From Aspidiotus rigidus (lineage: Eukaryota; Arthropoda; Insecta; Hemiptera; Diaspididae), in contig JAVHKY010000008.1 of NCBI GenBank assembly GCA_035079385.1, positions 3,146,001 to 3,210,000 on the forward strand: a stretch of DNA of 64,000 bases. Direction: 5' to 3'. The notes beneath the pieces are model-generated. The model did no database searches. It saw only the letters and a list, made by a program, of their open reading frames with translations, and was not told the DNA's origin. Position numbers and translations under genes: made by a program. This document shows positions 48,125 to 60,500 of the stretch, one piece after another. Numbering within the stretch: the stretch's first letter is position 1; the number at the start of each line of letters is the position of its first letter.

Positions 48125-48475
48125 ATGAAGATAGCGTACAGGAGAAAAGAGATGGAAAAGAACCAAGGAAGAGTTGTGCTGACTGCCTGCTACACTATCT
48201 CTACGGAGGCTCTCCGCATATTAGCACGTTCATCAGCAACCGAGCTCCTTGCTGAGGAGAGAGCGGTGGTGTTCAAACCAAACAAGAGAACGACGACTGA
48301 TCAACAGCCTTTATGGGTCAAAAAGGATACCAGGCGCTTCTTATTCGTGAGAAAAAAAGTGTGAATTGCTCGGATTGAGTCACGAAAATGGACGAGAAAA
48401 GTTCAAGAAAGTATAGCAGGTAACGTATTTGCATTGCGATCAAGGGCGGGAGGATAGACCACACACAGCTTATTT
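48125..48475 (+). mobile_element. LINE C-terminal fragment (jockey/R1-like)
   Basis: RVVLTACYTISTEALRILAR, then SSATELLAEERAVVF matches the C-terminal helix block of jockey/R1-type ORF2 (consensus like R-AYRTVSTEA-LVLAG-PPI-LLAEER). After a stop it continues as ESRKWTRKVQESIAGNVFAL. It ends abruptly at 48479, where the duplicated gene exon begins. Confidence 0.7.
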
Positions 48476-48479
48476 GAGC

Positions 48480-48933
48480 GTGAGGCGTTGAGGCGTGAGT
48501 GGGGTAAGCTTAGTCGGTCACTGCAAGAGATTGAGGTCGATGAAGCGCTTCCTCCGAGTAGTCTGGTAGCCACCATGCCAAGTTTTCAAGGAAGCATGGA
48601 ACCAAGTGTCTACATTTGTAGCCAAATTCATGAAGAAGAAGATGGAAACGGAATGGAATATGCAAATGCAGAGCATTTTCCGCGCGCAAATTCATCGTGA
48701 CACTTTATAAAATTATGTTCAACTTGTATTTCGATTTTTTTTTTACGTTATATTTATTTATATCACGTTTATTTATCTTTCCGTTTCGTAACAATTTCTA
48801 TTATTTCGTGAAATTTTTATTTTCCCTGTTAAACTACCTATAAATATTCTGTGAATACACTGCTTTTTTTCCGTGAATCTATAATTTCCTTACGGGCCGA
48901 AAAATCACACTCATAAGAATAGATTAGAAGTCA
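48480..48933 (+). pseudogene. Duplicated last exon and 3' flank of the 34.8-kb gene
   Basis: 48488-48700 translates as REWGKLSRSLQEIEVDEALP and onward, almost identical to the last exon of the minus-strand gene at 34823-35027. The differences include a small deletion that removes the stop seen in the parent: the parent ends ...NGME, while this copy reads on to ...HFPRANSS. Upstream exons are absent. The 3' flank, including the AT-rich tract and ACGGGCCGAAAAATCACACT, is copied too, so this is a DNA-level partial duplication, not a spliced retrocopy. Confidence 0.8.
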
Positions 48934-49039
48934 GAATTTTTTTAAGTCTCCTTCCCCTCATATGTGTAACTTGACGGTCGAAATTTGCCTTAGCTGGTAT
49001 ATTTATTGCTTGACGATCCGAAGCTCTTTATCTAAGGTT

Positions 49040-49610
49040 CTTTGTTACCTTCACTTGACCTCTACCTAATTCTTTTTCATTCCGCCATCTCCTATCGGAG
49101 GTTGGCCTACCAAATAGCTGTTTGTAATTTTGATGTTTCCTTTCTGAATACGTAGATCCTAAGTTGTGTAGCCTAACCAACGACGTAGATCCTTTAAAAC
49201 ATATCGCCCTCAAGCTGATTTCTTTGTGTTGCCCTTATCTTTTGAGATCAAGCGAAAATTTCGATACGTGGCCTAGATAATGCAGTCTCCTTTCTTAATA
49301 GTGCTCAGCAATGCAGTTTCCTTCTAGATTCTGTTTAGAGTAAAATACATCTCCATCACTTGTATCTTTTTCTCTTGAGAAGAAGTAACATCGGAGCATC
49401 TTAATTAGTAAGTTTATGCTCAAGGCTCGTCCTGTGAACAGATTTTTCATTCTGAAGAAGGCTCCTTTTGCCTGCTCAATTCGGCCAGTCATTTCTTTCT
49501 TCGTGTCTCCGCGTTTGTTGAGGTTGTTACCTAAGTATCTAAAGTTGGATACCTGTTCTACAATTTGACCATCGGATGACGGTGGATCCTTTCCAAAAGT
49601 AGATTCCCTA
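49040..49610 (-). mobile_element. RTE-like LINE fragment (reverse transcriptase 3' part)
   Basis: The minus strand reads VEQVSNFRYLGNNLNKRGDT, then MTGRIEQAKGAFFRMKNLFT and LLIKMLRCYFFSREKD. This is the RTE-clade block after the catalytic core (F-YLG----...EI--RI--A--AF--M...L--R-L-CYVFS). A degraded LHYLGHVSKFS and a terminal tail follow. It contains stops and deletions; the catalytic core lies outside or is lost. Confidence 0.72.
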
Positions 49611-49614
49611 TTCC

Positions 49615-52600
49615 AAAAAAAATGAAAATCCTATTACAAAAATTTTTCACTCTTTCAAAAGTAAGTGGACAAATTAAAGGGTATTTTTTCTTGGTGATGA
49701 AATTAAGTAATTGAATCCTATATGCAAAAATCTCGTTTCTGGAAAAACGTGTTGAAATTTCAACATGTGTTGACTCGGGTCGTATTCAGTCATCGAACAT
49801 CAACGAAGGCACGTCGGAATGATTTGTAGCTTTGATAGCATGTTCGCTAAAGTGCACTTCACGTATTAACGCGTTTCAATTAAAAAAGGGCCTAAAGTAG
49901 ACTTAAACCTTCCTTGCGAAAACGGATTCAATTTTGTAGCAAGTCGGATTTTTCGGAACATTTCTCATCTTTCGTAACAGGGCACCTGTTGTATGAGGGC
50001 TTCTTTTGAGAAAACCGGTTGTCCCGGCCCGCAAAAGGTGGGGCTTGCAATAATTTCCAATATCGAGCTCTGTATGATGGGGGGGGGGGGGTACTTGGCA
50101 AAATTTTGACTTCCAAGTTTTCGAGTAGCTCTGCCATAAAACAGGTTCCTGTTTGCTTCGATTCACACATTTAATGAAGGCAACCCCGAGCAGCTAACAA
50201 AATGGGCTGCGTGTTTTTCACTATTTTCATCGCATTATTACTCCCTGTGCTAAAACGAGTACTGCCTCGAAGATGAATCAAAATTTTCATCTCATAAAAC
50301 GATTTAATTTATTTGAGTTGCGTTGAGTCGAGACTCTTGCAACTTCTTTCCAATATTTTGATCCTTTACTTTTGCAAACTTTTATAAGTTGCTGCTAATC
50401 GTTCCAGGAAAGGAAGTTTTTAATAAGCATTTCGCCTGCGTAGGTGTCATTGACAGTTCTCTGGTCGCTTTACACGTGAAGGTCACGAGTTCATCATGAT
50501 TTCAAGCTCTCAGAAACTTGTATTATAGTACTACCAAAAAACACAAAAGAATGAATTTACGTAGGTACTTATTTTCTAAGTGTTTTTTGTAGATTCTTCT
50601 CAATAACTCTACTATCGAAAATTTTTTCTCGATGTTCTAGTTTTTTTATTATTTCTTCATTACGTCACCATCAAAATTTTCGAAAATTCATCTGTTCACA
50701 TCGATCATTTTCGTGAAAAAAATTCCTCGTAATCTTTTTGAGGTTTCGTTAGGATTTTGACAACTTGCCCTCTCGGACCTGAGCTAGTGCCGATATTTCT
50801 TATTGAATTGAAATCAGAGATAAACTTCCGCATCGTTGCATTAAACGAAAGTTCTCCGCGTACATATTATAGAAAATAGCTCGTTTACGCGATATGAATA
50901 CTTAATTGTAACTACGCGAGGCACAAATAGTTATGCGCAGAAGTTATAAGTGCTTCCATATTCACTTTCAGTAACCTAGACATTAAGTTATAAATTTTTG
51001 CCACGTTTCAGAGAGAGAATTTCACTCTTAGACAAATAGGATAATTTTGTAATACCAATGTATATCACTGTATTATGGTCTGCCGATGAGACAAATGTCA
51101 TGCATTACGTTATTATGTTTTGTAATCGGATAAGCTGCCTGTGTCACAGAAAAATACCACATTGGTGTATGTAAACTCAGCATACGAATCTCAAAATAAT
51201 AAAGAATATTCAATTCATATAGACTTTCTCATCTTCCTTTAGAGGATTGAGAAATTTTGAGAATTTGATACGTGTGACTCGGAATTTTCTTTATTTCTTC
51301 TCGCCATGAATATTATATAGATTTCCACCTGTCTTGTAATCAACAAGGTGTAGCATCAATTTAAGTGTATTAGACTCGTATATTGTATTCGTACAATTAA
51401 AAAATTTATAAATTCGTTATCATCCTCATTCCATTTCCTCCAGATTTTTCAGTGTGATGTTACAAATATCCAATACCAAGGAAAGAAGAGTGGATGGTGT
51501 AAGTATAGTTTTGAAGTCTGACATTGCCTTTTAGTGATCAAGACGAAAGAAGACGAGTGAGACAGCTGTAGTAGGCCTATGTTTAGATCTTACTCGAGTA
51601 CTCGGAGCTACTGCCAATCATAACAACTCTCTCCTTCCTAGATTAAATATCAGCAAGATTTGTACAAGAAGTCTGATGGGGAGGGACAAGATTCAAAGTT
51701 GGTCAAGATGGTTCCGAACCAGCTAACCTCCAACTGTACTGTACTTGGGACGGTTGGATTGTCTTTCAAATTTGACGTACACTGCCACTGGTGTTGGTAC
51801 TATTTGTGCCAGACTTCAAACTACATTATCTTTTGTCAACATTCCGAACGGCCTCGTTTGGTTAATAGGTACGTCACTTCGGATGCAACCTCCACCATCG
51901 TCTTTGTTCACCTTAATAGACGTTCCCTAATTTCCTTATGTCTACATCATACATTTTTGGATCTGTATAAGACCATACCTTCACGTTTTCTCAAATTCTG
52001 ATTGATTAATAGATTATTTGCTTTTCTGATAAGAAGAGGTCCGTCTCCAATCATCAGTTCTGATGAGGTTTTACCTGTGGTTGAGTGTGCCGTCGCTCCA
52101 TACCTCATTAAAATCTGTTAGTCTATTGAAAGGGTTTTCTATTTTATTCATTGGCTTACAAAGAGTAATTTTGGGACCAGTTGTATCGCTACTGAAGAAC
52201 ACATTACAGCTCTTGAAAAATAATACAACTAGCTGCTGCGGCACTGACACGGGCTCGTGTTTTGAGAGGTTATCAAACGTTGCTGAGGAATATGGAGGAT
52301 AGCTTACGACATCTGTGCTTGTACTTTGCACTCACCCGCAGCGCTGATAGGACCTCGCAAGTGTGTTTGTTTTCTACATGCACTCTCATGAAACCTTTCA
52401 ATTCAGTTTTTTGCCAACTCCACTCCGTAATTCCAAATTATACTAATCACAAAAAGCCGAATTTGGGTAAGATCAAGAATTCTGATATGGACATTACAAC
52501 TTCGTTTTGTGAAATTTATCTCATCCCGATCTTATCATCTTACATTTTTACGTTAGAGTTTGAACCAAAACAGAATATCGAGGGAAGAAAAGAGGATGAA

Positions 52601-53015
52601 ACTTACTTATTTTGTACAGCTGAAAATACATGAATACCTACCGACCATAGGACAAAAACAACATTGAAAGAACGATAGTTGATTCCCTACTACCATCCGC
52701 TAGGATCGCTAACTGCGCGTGTGATTCGCTCAACAGTACTGGTATTTTTGCCGAATTTGAAAACAGGAACTCAACATGGCCGTATATTAGAGAAAAAGGA
52801 AAAATTTGGATTAACCCTTGAACGAAGCGGAATTAAAGGTTTATTCACATCATTTATAGAATGTCTGGAAACTAAATCGGCTTCTTTCAAGCAGTTCAAT
52901 CTTTATTTGAAAAGAGGATAAACAAAGAAACTCCAATAAAACAGCTAGGTTCCCTGTTTACCTCGATTAAGTCGATGGGATCTTAATGTTCCATGTACGC
53001 CTTAAAAGTTACTAA
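49615..53015. other. No gene recognised; repeat debris
   Basis: A family C end (CCATAAAACAGGTTCCTG) lies at about 50130 and another (AATAAAACAGCTAGGTTCCC) at about 52936. Frames at 51660-52001, 52063-52302 (and antisense), 52262-52633 and 52679-52921 form a nearly continuous series on the plus strand but show no domain I recognise; they may be a decayed element. Confidence 0.4.
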
Positions 53016-53021
53016 AAACGA

Positions 53022-55115
53022 CGGCTTCCTTAACGAAGTTAAACGAGGAACGCAGGGAACCTGTTTTATGAGTCAAATGGGATTTGGTAGGTATTGAAAA
53101 TTCAAGGAAGCCAAGACCTAGATAAAGCTAGTACATATAAAGAAGGCCTAGACCTACAATAAGCCTAGTATAATACAGTTTGAGAGTCTAAATTTTTCTC
53201 GAATCTCCAGCTATATATTCCAAGTCCCCCTGATATCATATATAGCTCGAGAGTCGACATTTTTCTAAGTCCCTTTCCTATCACATATGTCCCCCTCATA
53301 TCAAATATAGTTCGAGAGTCGAAATTTTAGCAGGGAACCTGTTTTATGGGGGGCTTTTTGAGAAATTTGCCGTCCGCCGTGTGCCGTCCAGCAAAAAACT
53401 TGGAAAAATTTTGACTCTCGAGCCATATATGATAGGGGGGGGACTTGTAAAAATGTCGACTCTCGAGCCATATATGATAGGGGGGGGGACTTGTAAAAAT
53501 TTCGACTCTCGAGCTCTATATATGATAGGAGGGGGACTTGGAAAAATTTGACTCCCGAGCTAGGAGGGGGACTTGTAAAAATTTCGACTCTCGAGCCATA
53601 GATGATAGGGGGGGGGGCTTGGAAAAATTTCGACTCTCGAGTCATATATGATAGGAGGGGAACTTGACAAAATTTTGACTCTCGAGCTATATATGATAGG
53701 GGGGGGGGGCTTGGAAAAATTTCGACTTTTAAAAATTTCGACTCTCGAGCTATATATGATAGCAGGGGGACTTGGAAAATTTTGACTCCCGAGCCATATA
53801 TGATAGGGGGGGGGGGTCATGGAAAAATTTCGACTCTCGAGCCATATATGATAGGGGGAGGGGCTTGTAACAATTTGACTCCCGAGCCATATATGATAGG
53901 AGGGGAGGGGACTTCGAAAAAATTGACTCCCGTGCTAGGAGGGGGACTTGTAAAAATTTCGACTCTCGAGCCATAGATGATAGAGGGGGGGGACATGTAA
54001 AAATTTCGACCCTCGAGCCATATATGATAGGAGGGGACTTGGAAAATTTTGATTCACGAGCCATATATGATAGGGGGGGGGGACTTGTAAAAATTTCGAC
54101 TCTCGAGCTATATATGATAGGAGGGGGACTTGGAAAAATTTGACTCCCGAGCTAGGAGGGGGACTTGACAAATTTTTGACTCTCGAGCTATATATGATAG
54201 GGGGGGGGGCTTGGAAAAATTTCGACTTTTAAAAATTTCGACTCTCGAGCTATATATGATAGCAGGGGGACTTGGAAAATTTTGACTCCCGAGCCATATA
54301 TGATAGGGGGAGGGGCTTGTAACAATTTGACTCCTGAGCCATATATGATAGGAGGGGAGGGGACTTCGAAAAATTTGACTCCCGTGCTAGGAGGGGGACT
54401 TGTAAAAATTTCGACTCTCGAGCCATAGATGATAGGCGGGGGGGGACTTGGAAAAATTTCGACTCTCGAGCCATAGATGATAGGGGGAGGGGCTTGTAAC
54501 AATTTCGACTCTCGAGCTATATATGATAGGAGGGGGACTTGTAAAAATTTCGACTCTCGAGCCATATATGATAGGAGGGGACTTGGAAAATTTTGATTCT
54601 CGAGCCATATATGATAGGGGGGGGGACTTGTAAAAATTTCGACTCTCGAGCTATATATGATAGGAGGGGGACTTGTAAAAATTTCGACTCTCGAGTCATA
54701 GATGATAGGGGGGGGGGGACTTGGAAAAATTTCGACTCTCGAGTCATATATGATAGGAGGGGGACTTGGCAAAATTTTGACTCTCGAGCTATACTAAATG
54801 TACTAGGCTTATAGTAGGTCTAGGCCTTCTTTAGACTAGCTTTATCTAGGTCTAGGCTTCATTGAATTTTCAATACCAAATCCCATTTGACTCATAAAAC
54901 AGGTTTCCTGCGTTCCTCGTTTAACTTCATTAAGGAAGCCGTCGTTGTTTTCCATGTCCCCCTCCTATCATATATAGCTCGAGAGTCGAAATTTTTCTAA
55001 GTCCCTCTCCTATCATATGTGGCTCGAGAGTCGAAATTTTTCCATGTTTTTTGCTGGACGGCGCACGGCAAATTTCTCAAAAAGCTCCCCATAAAACAGG
55101 TTCCCTGTTAAAAAT
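53022..55115. repeat. Nested pair of family C elements with a large minisatellite
   Basis: The outer copy starts ACGACGGCTTCCTTAACGAA...CAGGGAACCTGTTTTATGAG (end E1, 53022-53080) and finishes with inverted E2 (GGACGGCGCACGGC...CCCCATAAAACAGGTTCCCT, about 55060-55115). At 53331 an E2 end starts in the opposite sense (CAGGGAACCTGTTTTATGGG, GCCGTCCGCCGTGTGCCGTC). It is followed by about 30 tandem units of roughly 45 bp (GGGACTTGTAAAAATTTCGA, CTCTCGAGCTATATATGATA, GG), and an inverted E1 closes it at about 54950. So one copy sits inside another in inverse orientation. G-run length varies between units. Repeated-peptide frames on the minus strand are by-products. Confidence 0.8.
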
Positions 55116-55254
55116 ATCGAGCAAATGTGCATGAACATAAATTACAATATTAAAATTTCGGCACTGCATGCACGTTGATAAAAACGAGATAGGAAATATC
55201 CTGGCCTAGGAAAGTAATATAGGAGAACGGAATATTGGCGGGGTTCTGAAATTT

Positions 55255-55600
55255 TGAAGGCTTACTGGAGGTTTGGAGGCGTCTTTAAGGACCCGGGAGG
55301 CATCTGGAGCTACCTCCAAAGTTCCTCTGGAGTGCTATGGTGAGGTTTTAAACCAAGGTGTTGGACTGATAGGCGAATATGCTACATCTGGTCACACTGA
55401 TCAACGTTACAAGTGCCTCCGGAGGTGTCTCCGAAGGCGTCTTTGGAGGAGTCTCTGACACTGCCACCGGAGCCATTTTCTCCAATGTTAGTAATTACGC
55501 TGGAGGCACGTGGAGGTACCTCCAGAGACATACTTTGGAGGTAAGGAGGCGCCTCCAAACGTGTCCACGGGAGGCAACCGGAATCGGAGGGTCATTTTTC
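55255..55600. repeat. Cluster of interleaved GGAGG/CCTCC motifs
   Basis: About 345 bp are built of short inverted and direct GGAGG, CTGGAG and CCTCC motifs (GGAGGTTTGGAGGCGTCTTT, ACCTCCAAAGTTCCTCTGGA, CTCCGGAGGTGTCTCCGAAG). The composition contrasts with the flanks. It resembles the motif-filled interior of the hAT-like MITE at 36673 but with a different motif; terminal repeats were not found. Confidence 0.65.
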
Positions 55601-56380
55601 TCCAACACTCTTGAAAATAATTATTAAAACATGATTCTGTTAATTTCAAGACCGACAGCCAGAAGCTTGAAGCTATGCACGGCCTGCTGGTGATAAGAGG
55701 ATGGTGTATCTTGCGATTTCATATATGTTCATGAGATATTGTCTATAGTGCGTTGTCATGTTTGCCTTCTCCAAGTTTGTACAACTAATTTGCCCTGATG
55801 AAGACTGCTAAGCAATTGAAACGTCTGCATTCTACCTCCTTTTTATTAATGTGCATGCAGTGCCAATACCAAACTGTTTGAACTTGTTAAAAGCAGGGAT
55901 GTTGCATGTACGGGAACAAGAATCAACAATAACAAAACTTTTTCACCTGAAAGAATGAAACAAAATGAACAAAACGAAGTAAAATAAAGAAAAATAATTT
56001 TGGTCGGTATCACAGAAAATTCTAGAACCAAAAACAAAAGTCGATAATTTTTAGCAAAATTACTACATTTTTCGCAAAAACCATGTAAAACAAATACGAC
56101 AACGACAGCAAAACTTTTTCAGCTAAAAGAAGAGCAAAATTGAACAAAACAAATTGAAAATTAATTTTGTTATAGAACAACAAATTTGTGAAAGAATGAA
56201 AATAAATACCGAAATAAAACTAAAATAATTTCGTGCAACATCCCTGATTAATAGTTACTCCTTAATAACACAAACATGTGGCAAAAATTTCAAGTTGATA
56301 GGTTGAGCGGTTCTCAAGGTATAAGAGGACAAACAGACGAACTCTCTGATTATCTATGTGCTACAATAATAGCGTGTTGT
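55601..56380. other. No gene; possible retroelement tail
   Basis: CCTGATGAAGACTGCTAAGC, then AATTGAAACGTCTGCATTC (55793-55830) is the form of tail found next to target-primed retroelements. The rest is A-rich, with repeated 'aacaaaac' stretches and no coding signal. Confidence 0.4.
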
Positions 56381-56399
56381 GATTGGATCACTCTTTAAC

Positions 56400-57520
56400 T
56401 CATGTGCTGTGTTTTTATTGGCTACCAGGTTTGTTGTTATCTGATTGGTTGGTTTTGTTCTTTTACTCTTGTCCAATCACCGAGTGGATTAATCTTTTGT
56501 GGTCAAACTTAATTACATTGTTCAAGAAGCTGATTTTCCTCCTCTTTGCCTTTACAACCTCCATTGGTTCCAAGAGTTTTGTAACAAGGTGGAATAATCT
56601 TTTACAGTCATTGGTCAAACGTGATTTCATTGTTCATGGGGTCAGTTCTTCTCTTTGTGCGGTTTTCTACGTTTATGACTTCAAATATATCTCTTCTCCA
56701 TTTTGCCGTTCTTTGCCAACCGTCTTTTTTTTCCTTCGATGTTTTGGGCTTCCTTTTCGCGATATTGGACTTTCTCCCAGTCTCACCATTGTAGATGCCT
56801 TTGCACTGTTTGTATCTGAGCTTGTACACTCCCTTTTATCTCCACCTAATCGTTTCTTATTCTCTACACCATGATTGGGTTGTTATGAATGCCCACATTC
56901 ACATTATAATCACTGAACGCCTTTAACAATTTGTTTTTATACATTTTTGTACATGCTACCGATCCAAAGTTCTTGTACTTTCTTGTGCTGCCATGGACTT
57001 CCTTCTTAAGGACCCCTCAACTAAGCCTTCAGAGTAGCTGTTGGCTGCTGCGACTTGCTTTACTATCACGATTTCTTTCCCCTTCTTTTCAATGTTCTAC
57101 AGGACAGAAATTGCTCAATATCAGTAGTTTGGAATGGTCACTGATTGGTGCCTAGAGTGATGATACTAGTTGTTTGGAGTTACGGGGTCAGTGAGCGTTG
57201 GTATCCTGTAAATTTTCTCACTGTCCGTTTCCAATGTGGACCGATCGAATTCTTGGCCCACTTGTCTTATTAGTGCCTCAACACACAATCAGGATATCAT
57301 TTATCTATCTGATCCAAAGTTTAATCGAGATTCTGGACTTGCTGCCTTTTTCAATATCTTGTTTTTCTTGTCATTCATGAAAATCTCCGCCAGTAGTGGT
57401 GACCTCATCGTGAAGTTTGTTGACTAAGACTCTCGGCTCGGCCTCTTCAATTTTCGCTTGATCAACTCCCGGCCAGTATGTCTGTTTGAGGATAGGTTAT
57501 CTGGTGATGTGAAACGTTTC
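56400..57520 (-). mobile_element. Penelope-like element relic with GIY-YIG endonuclease remnant
   Basis: Near 57400-57270 the minus strand reads SPLLAEIFMNDKKNKILKKA, then ASPESRLNF, followed by fragments such as VGQEFDRS and LETDSEKI: the block around the Penelope catalytic core. At 56829-56760 it reads YKLRYKQCKGIYNGETGRKS, the GIY-YIG endonuclease start (Y-L-C-C---YIGETGR) that is characteristic of Penelope-like elements. Stops and frameshifts are frequent. The 163-codon plus-strand frame 56383-56874 is the antisense of this relic. Confidence 0.65.
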
Positions 57521-60500
57521 TTTGATTCTACTGTCAAAATTGTTTAAATGTTAATCGAGACCCATTATCAAATTACACGAATCATCGTATGCCCGCCAAT
57601 GTTTAAGTCTTTTTGAACGCCCCCAGAATAAGGAAATGAACCTTTGATGCGGCGACCTGCAAAATTAATACAGAGTCGCATCCTCTGTTTCTTCTCATTT
57701 ATGTATTTCAATTTCGGCGGGGTTCCGGTTCCAATAATTTTGACACATTCCCGACATCAAAGGACGCTGCGCTGTAAACATTTTGCAACTACTTCCCACG
57801 TAGCCATTGAGGGACATCTGCGAATCTCATGAAACATACTCCTGATATCCAGATCAGCTGTAAACATTTTTCTGTATTTTTTTCTCGTTCAATACAAATA
57901 TTCGCGTCTCTTAAAGTATCATGTCGTGCCTTTGCGTATTTTTACCATCTATTAGTCGTCATTCAGACACTTATACTCTCTTTATTTTATTACCTCGATC
58001 CACCATACCGCACTGATAATAGTTTTCCGCATTCTCAACGTCTGCTAACCTGTAAGACTACACAGTCTCCATAGAATACACACGTTATGTACACGGCCTT
58101 TAACCCTGCCCGTCGTTACCCCGTCGAAAGGAAACAACCAGCCTTCATGTCGTATTACCCGTGAAGCGAGAAAATTTATGGACGCCTCGCCAATTAAATT
58201 TCAATCAATATGCGACTGATGATTCGCATCAATGTCAGTTTTCGACAGATCACATATGAGTGATTTTAATGAATACTTTCCTCCGTCGCGTAATTATAGA
58301 CGACTAAATTCTATTTCTGAATTTGGTTCATGGTAAAAGATGACCATTTTTCACATAATCCCACGTATACTCGATAATATTATTTTCGCTTGTTTATACA
58401 AAATATGCTATGTAATAAAGATTAAATAATGTATGAGATCATGCGCTCAAGAATACGATATTAGTCAGGTACAGAAGCAAGAGCTCAGGTTATCGTGTAC
58501 GAGTGGAGACGAGAGGCAAGTCACGAGTGCGCCTATCTTATTACTAGAGTTCGATGATAAAACACAGTTGTAAATTGATCATAAATAAACCGGTACGCGG
58601 TGGCAGTAACGTGTTTTTTGCCAACACTCTACACGAGTATGTATAGTACGTACTTCATATATTGTAGCTGACCTTCCACAGTTAGTCAAGATAATTTTAT
58701 CACTATTGGTCATCAACATTGACTCCACTCTGAGATTAGTCTAGTCCATTCAAACTTTACGTAAGCCCATTTCCTATACTTCTGCGCGGACCGTACATGT
58801 TTAACCTGCAACCTCCACAGCTTCATTAGAACTGGTCTAACTGGTCGCTTCTCAGTTTGATGCGAGCAACTATCTGCCCCGTTGTTTGGAAGCTAAAAGC
58901 CTGTCGAGGTAATAATTTGATTTACTATTTTACGCGGAATTCTTTTGTTATCACGATCGCCAGAATCTATATAGTAAAGATTTTCGAAGTTATTGGTCAA
59001 TCAATTAATTCTTATTTGTCGCCGAACGAAGCGTCTGAAAAGGACCGCCGGTGGTTTTCTTTGTTACGAGTCCGAGATTTGAATAATGCGCGGTCGCAAA
59101 TTTACCACGTTCTTATGTGAGGTGACCATGTGATATTTTAGCGATACCAATCTGCAAAAATTACGATGGAAGTGTCTTGTCTTGGTCATCGCAATTGGTT
59201 GGTCTCGTTTTATCCTCATTTTTGGAAGGGACCTTCATCAATTCGTTTCCTCAGATCTGGAACGCCTTCAGGTTTAAGTCTCACCATGTAGAAAGAGCAG
59301 AAGTTTCTAGTTTTTTCTCTGTACTTAACTTCGCCCTTCATCCTAGCCTCTTTTTTTGGAGAGCAATCCTTGAGATTCATCATCACTCATCAGGAATTCA
59401 TGTCTGCGTTGAGGATCCTAAGTGATGAGGAATGGGACTTCTAAAAATTTCAACTTTTAGGGTACGGCACCATTATAGAGGAGAGGCTTGGAATTATTCG
59501 AGGGAATAGGAGCTTTGATCAGTTGAGGGATTTCCAAGCTATATATACAGATTGAAATTGTGGTTCCAAAAGGAAGTGGAAGTTTTGACTAGATTAAGGA
59601 ATGGACAAATTTTAACAGGGAACCTGTTGAAAAATTTGGCGTATGCTATCCGCGATCCGGCGAAAGCTGCCCTGATCTAATAATGGATTGCGGAAAAATG
59701 TTCCCCTTTTCGCTTTTTTGGTGTCAGGATTCTGTCCAACGAGTTATAGGAAGGGAACTTGGAAAAATTTCTATTTTCATGCTATGTATGATAGGAAAGG
59801 TATTTAAAAAACTTTCAACCATCGAGGAGTAAAACTTGGAAAAATTTCCACCATAAGAAAAGTTGAACTTGGAAAAATTTCGAATATCACGCTGATATAT
59901 GATAGGAGGCAGAAATTCAATTCTCAATATCGAAATTCAATTCGTCCGTAGAAAACTTTGTTAAGAGGCGATGTCTAGATGTACCACATTGGGGATAAGG
60001 TTGTAGTCTAATTATGTTGGGCTCTGACCTAGTCTAGGGTTTTGCAAAAAAACTTTTAGGGAGGCTATAAATACATTAGGCGGTAGGAGCTGTGACACAT
60101 TCGTTATGAAACTTGTAAAATTCTGTTTCGATACCATTGACACACTCCTATGATGACGTCTTCACCTCTGCTTCATATTTTACCCTTTTATATGCAACAT
60201 GTACACTGAAAATCTGTACTTACTTATGCAGCTCTCAGTCTCTAGACTGAAACCACTGGTCCTCTTATCTATCCATTATAGCCTTCCTATTCGAGGAAAA
60301 AGTTATCCCGTTACGTGCAAGAAAAAATTTTTAAAAAAGCATGAAGCCGGAAGAGGATTGAAATAGAGAGACAGGTCAACCACTGTATCTTCAAAGTAAA
60401 GAGCCTATGGTGTTATTCCTCCTCTTGTTCACTTCCTTTCCTGTCAAAATAAACCCGATAAATAATTTTTCACATTATACTAGCGTAGACTTGAGACGTA

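Noticed and set aside
53301..54772. Repeated-peptide frames (up to 194 aa, minus strand) as a gene
   Set aside because: They are translations of the ~45-bp family C minisatellite and change frame wherever the G-run length varies.
56383..56874. 163-aa plus-strand frame, hydrophobic, as a membrane protein
   Set aside because: It is the antisense of the Penelope-like relic carrying the GIY-YIG motif.
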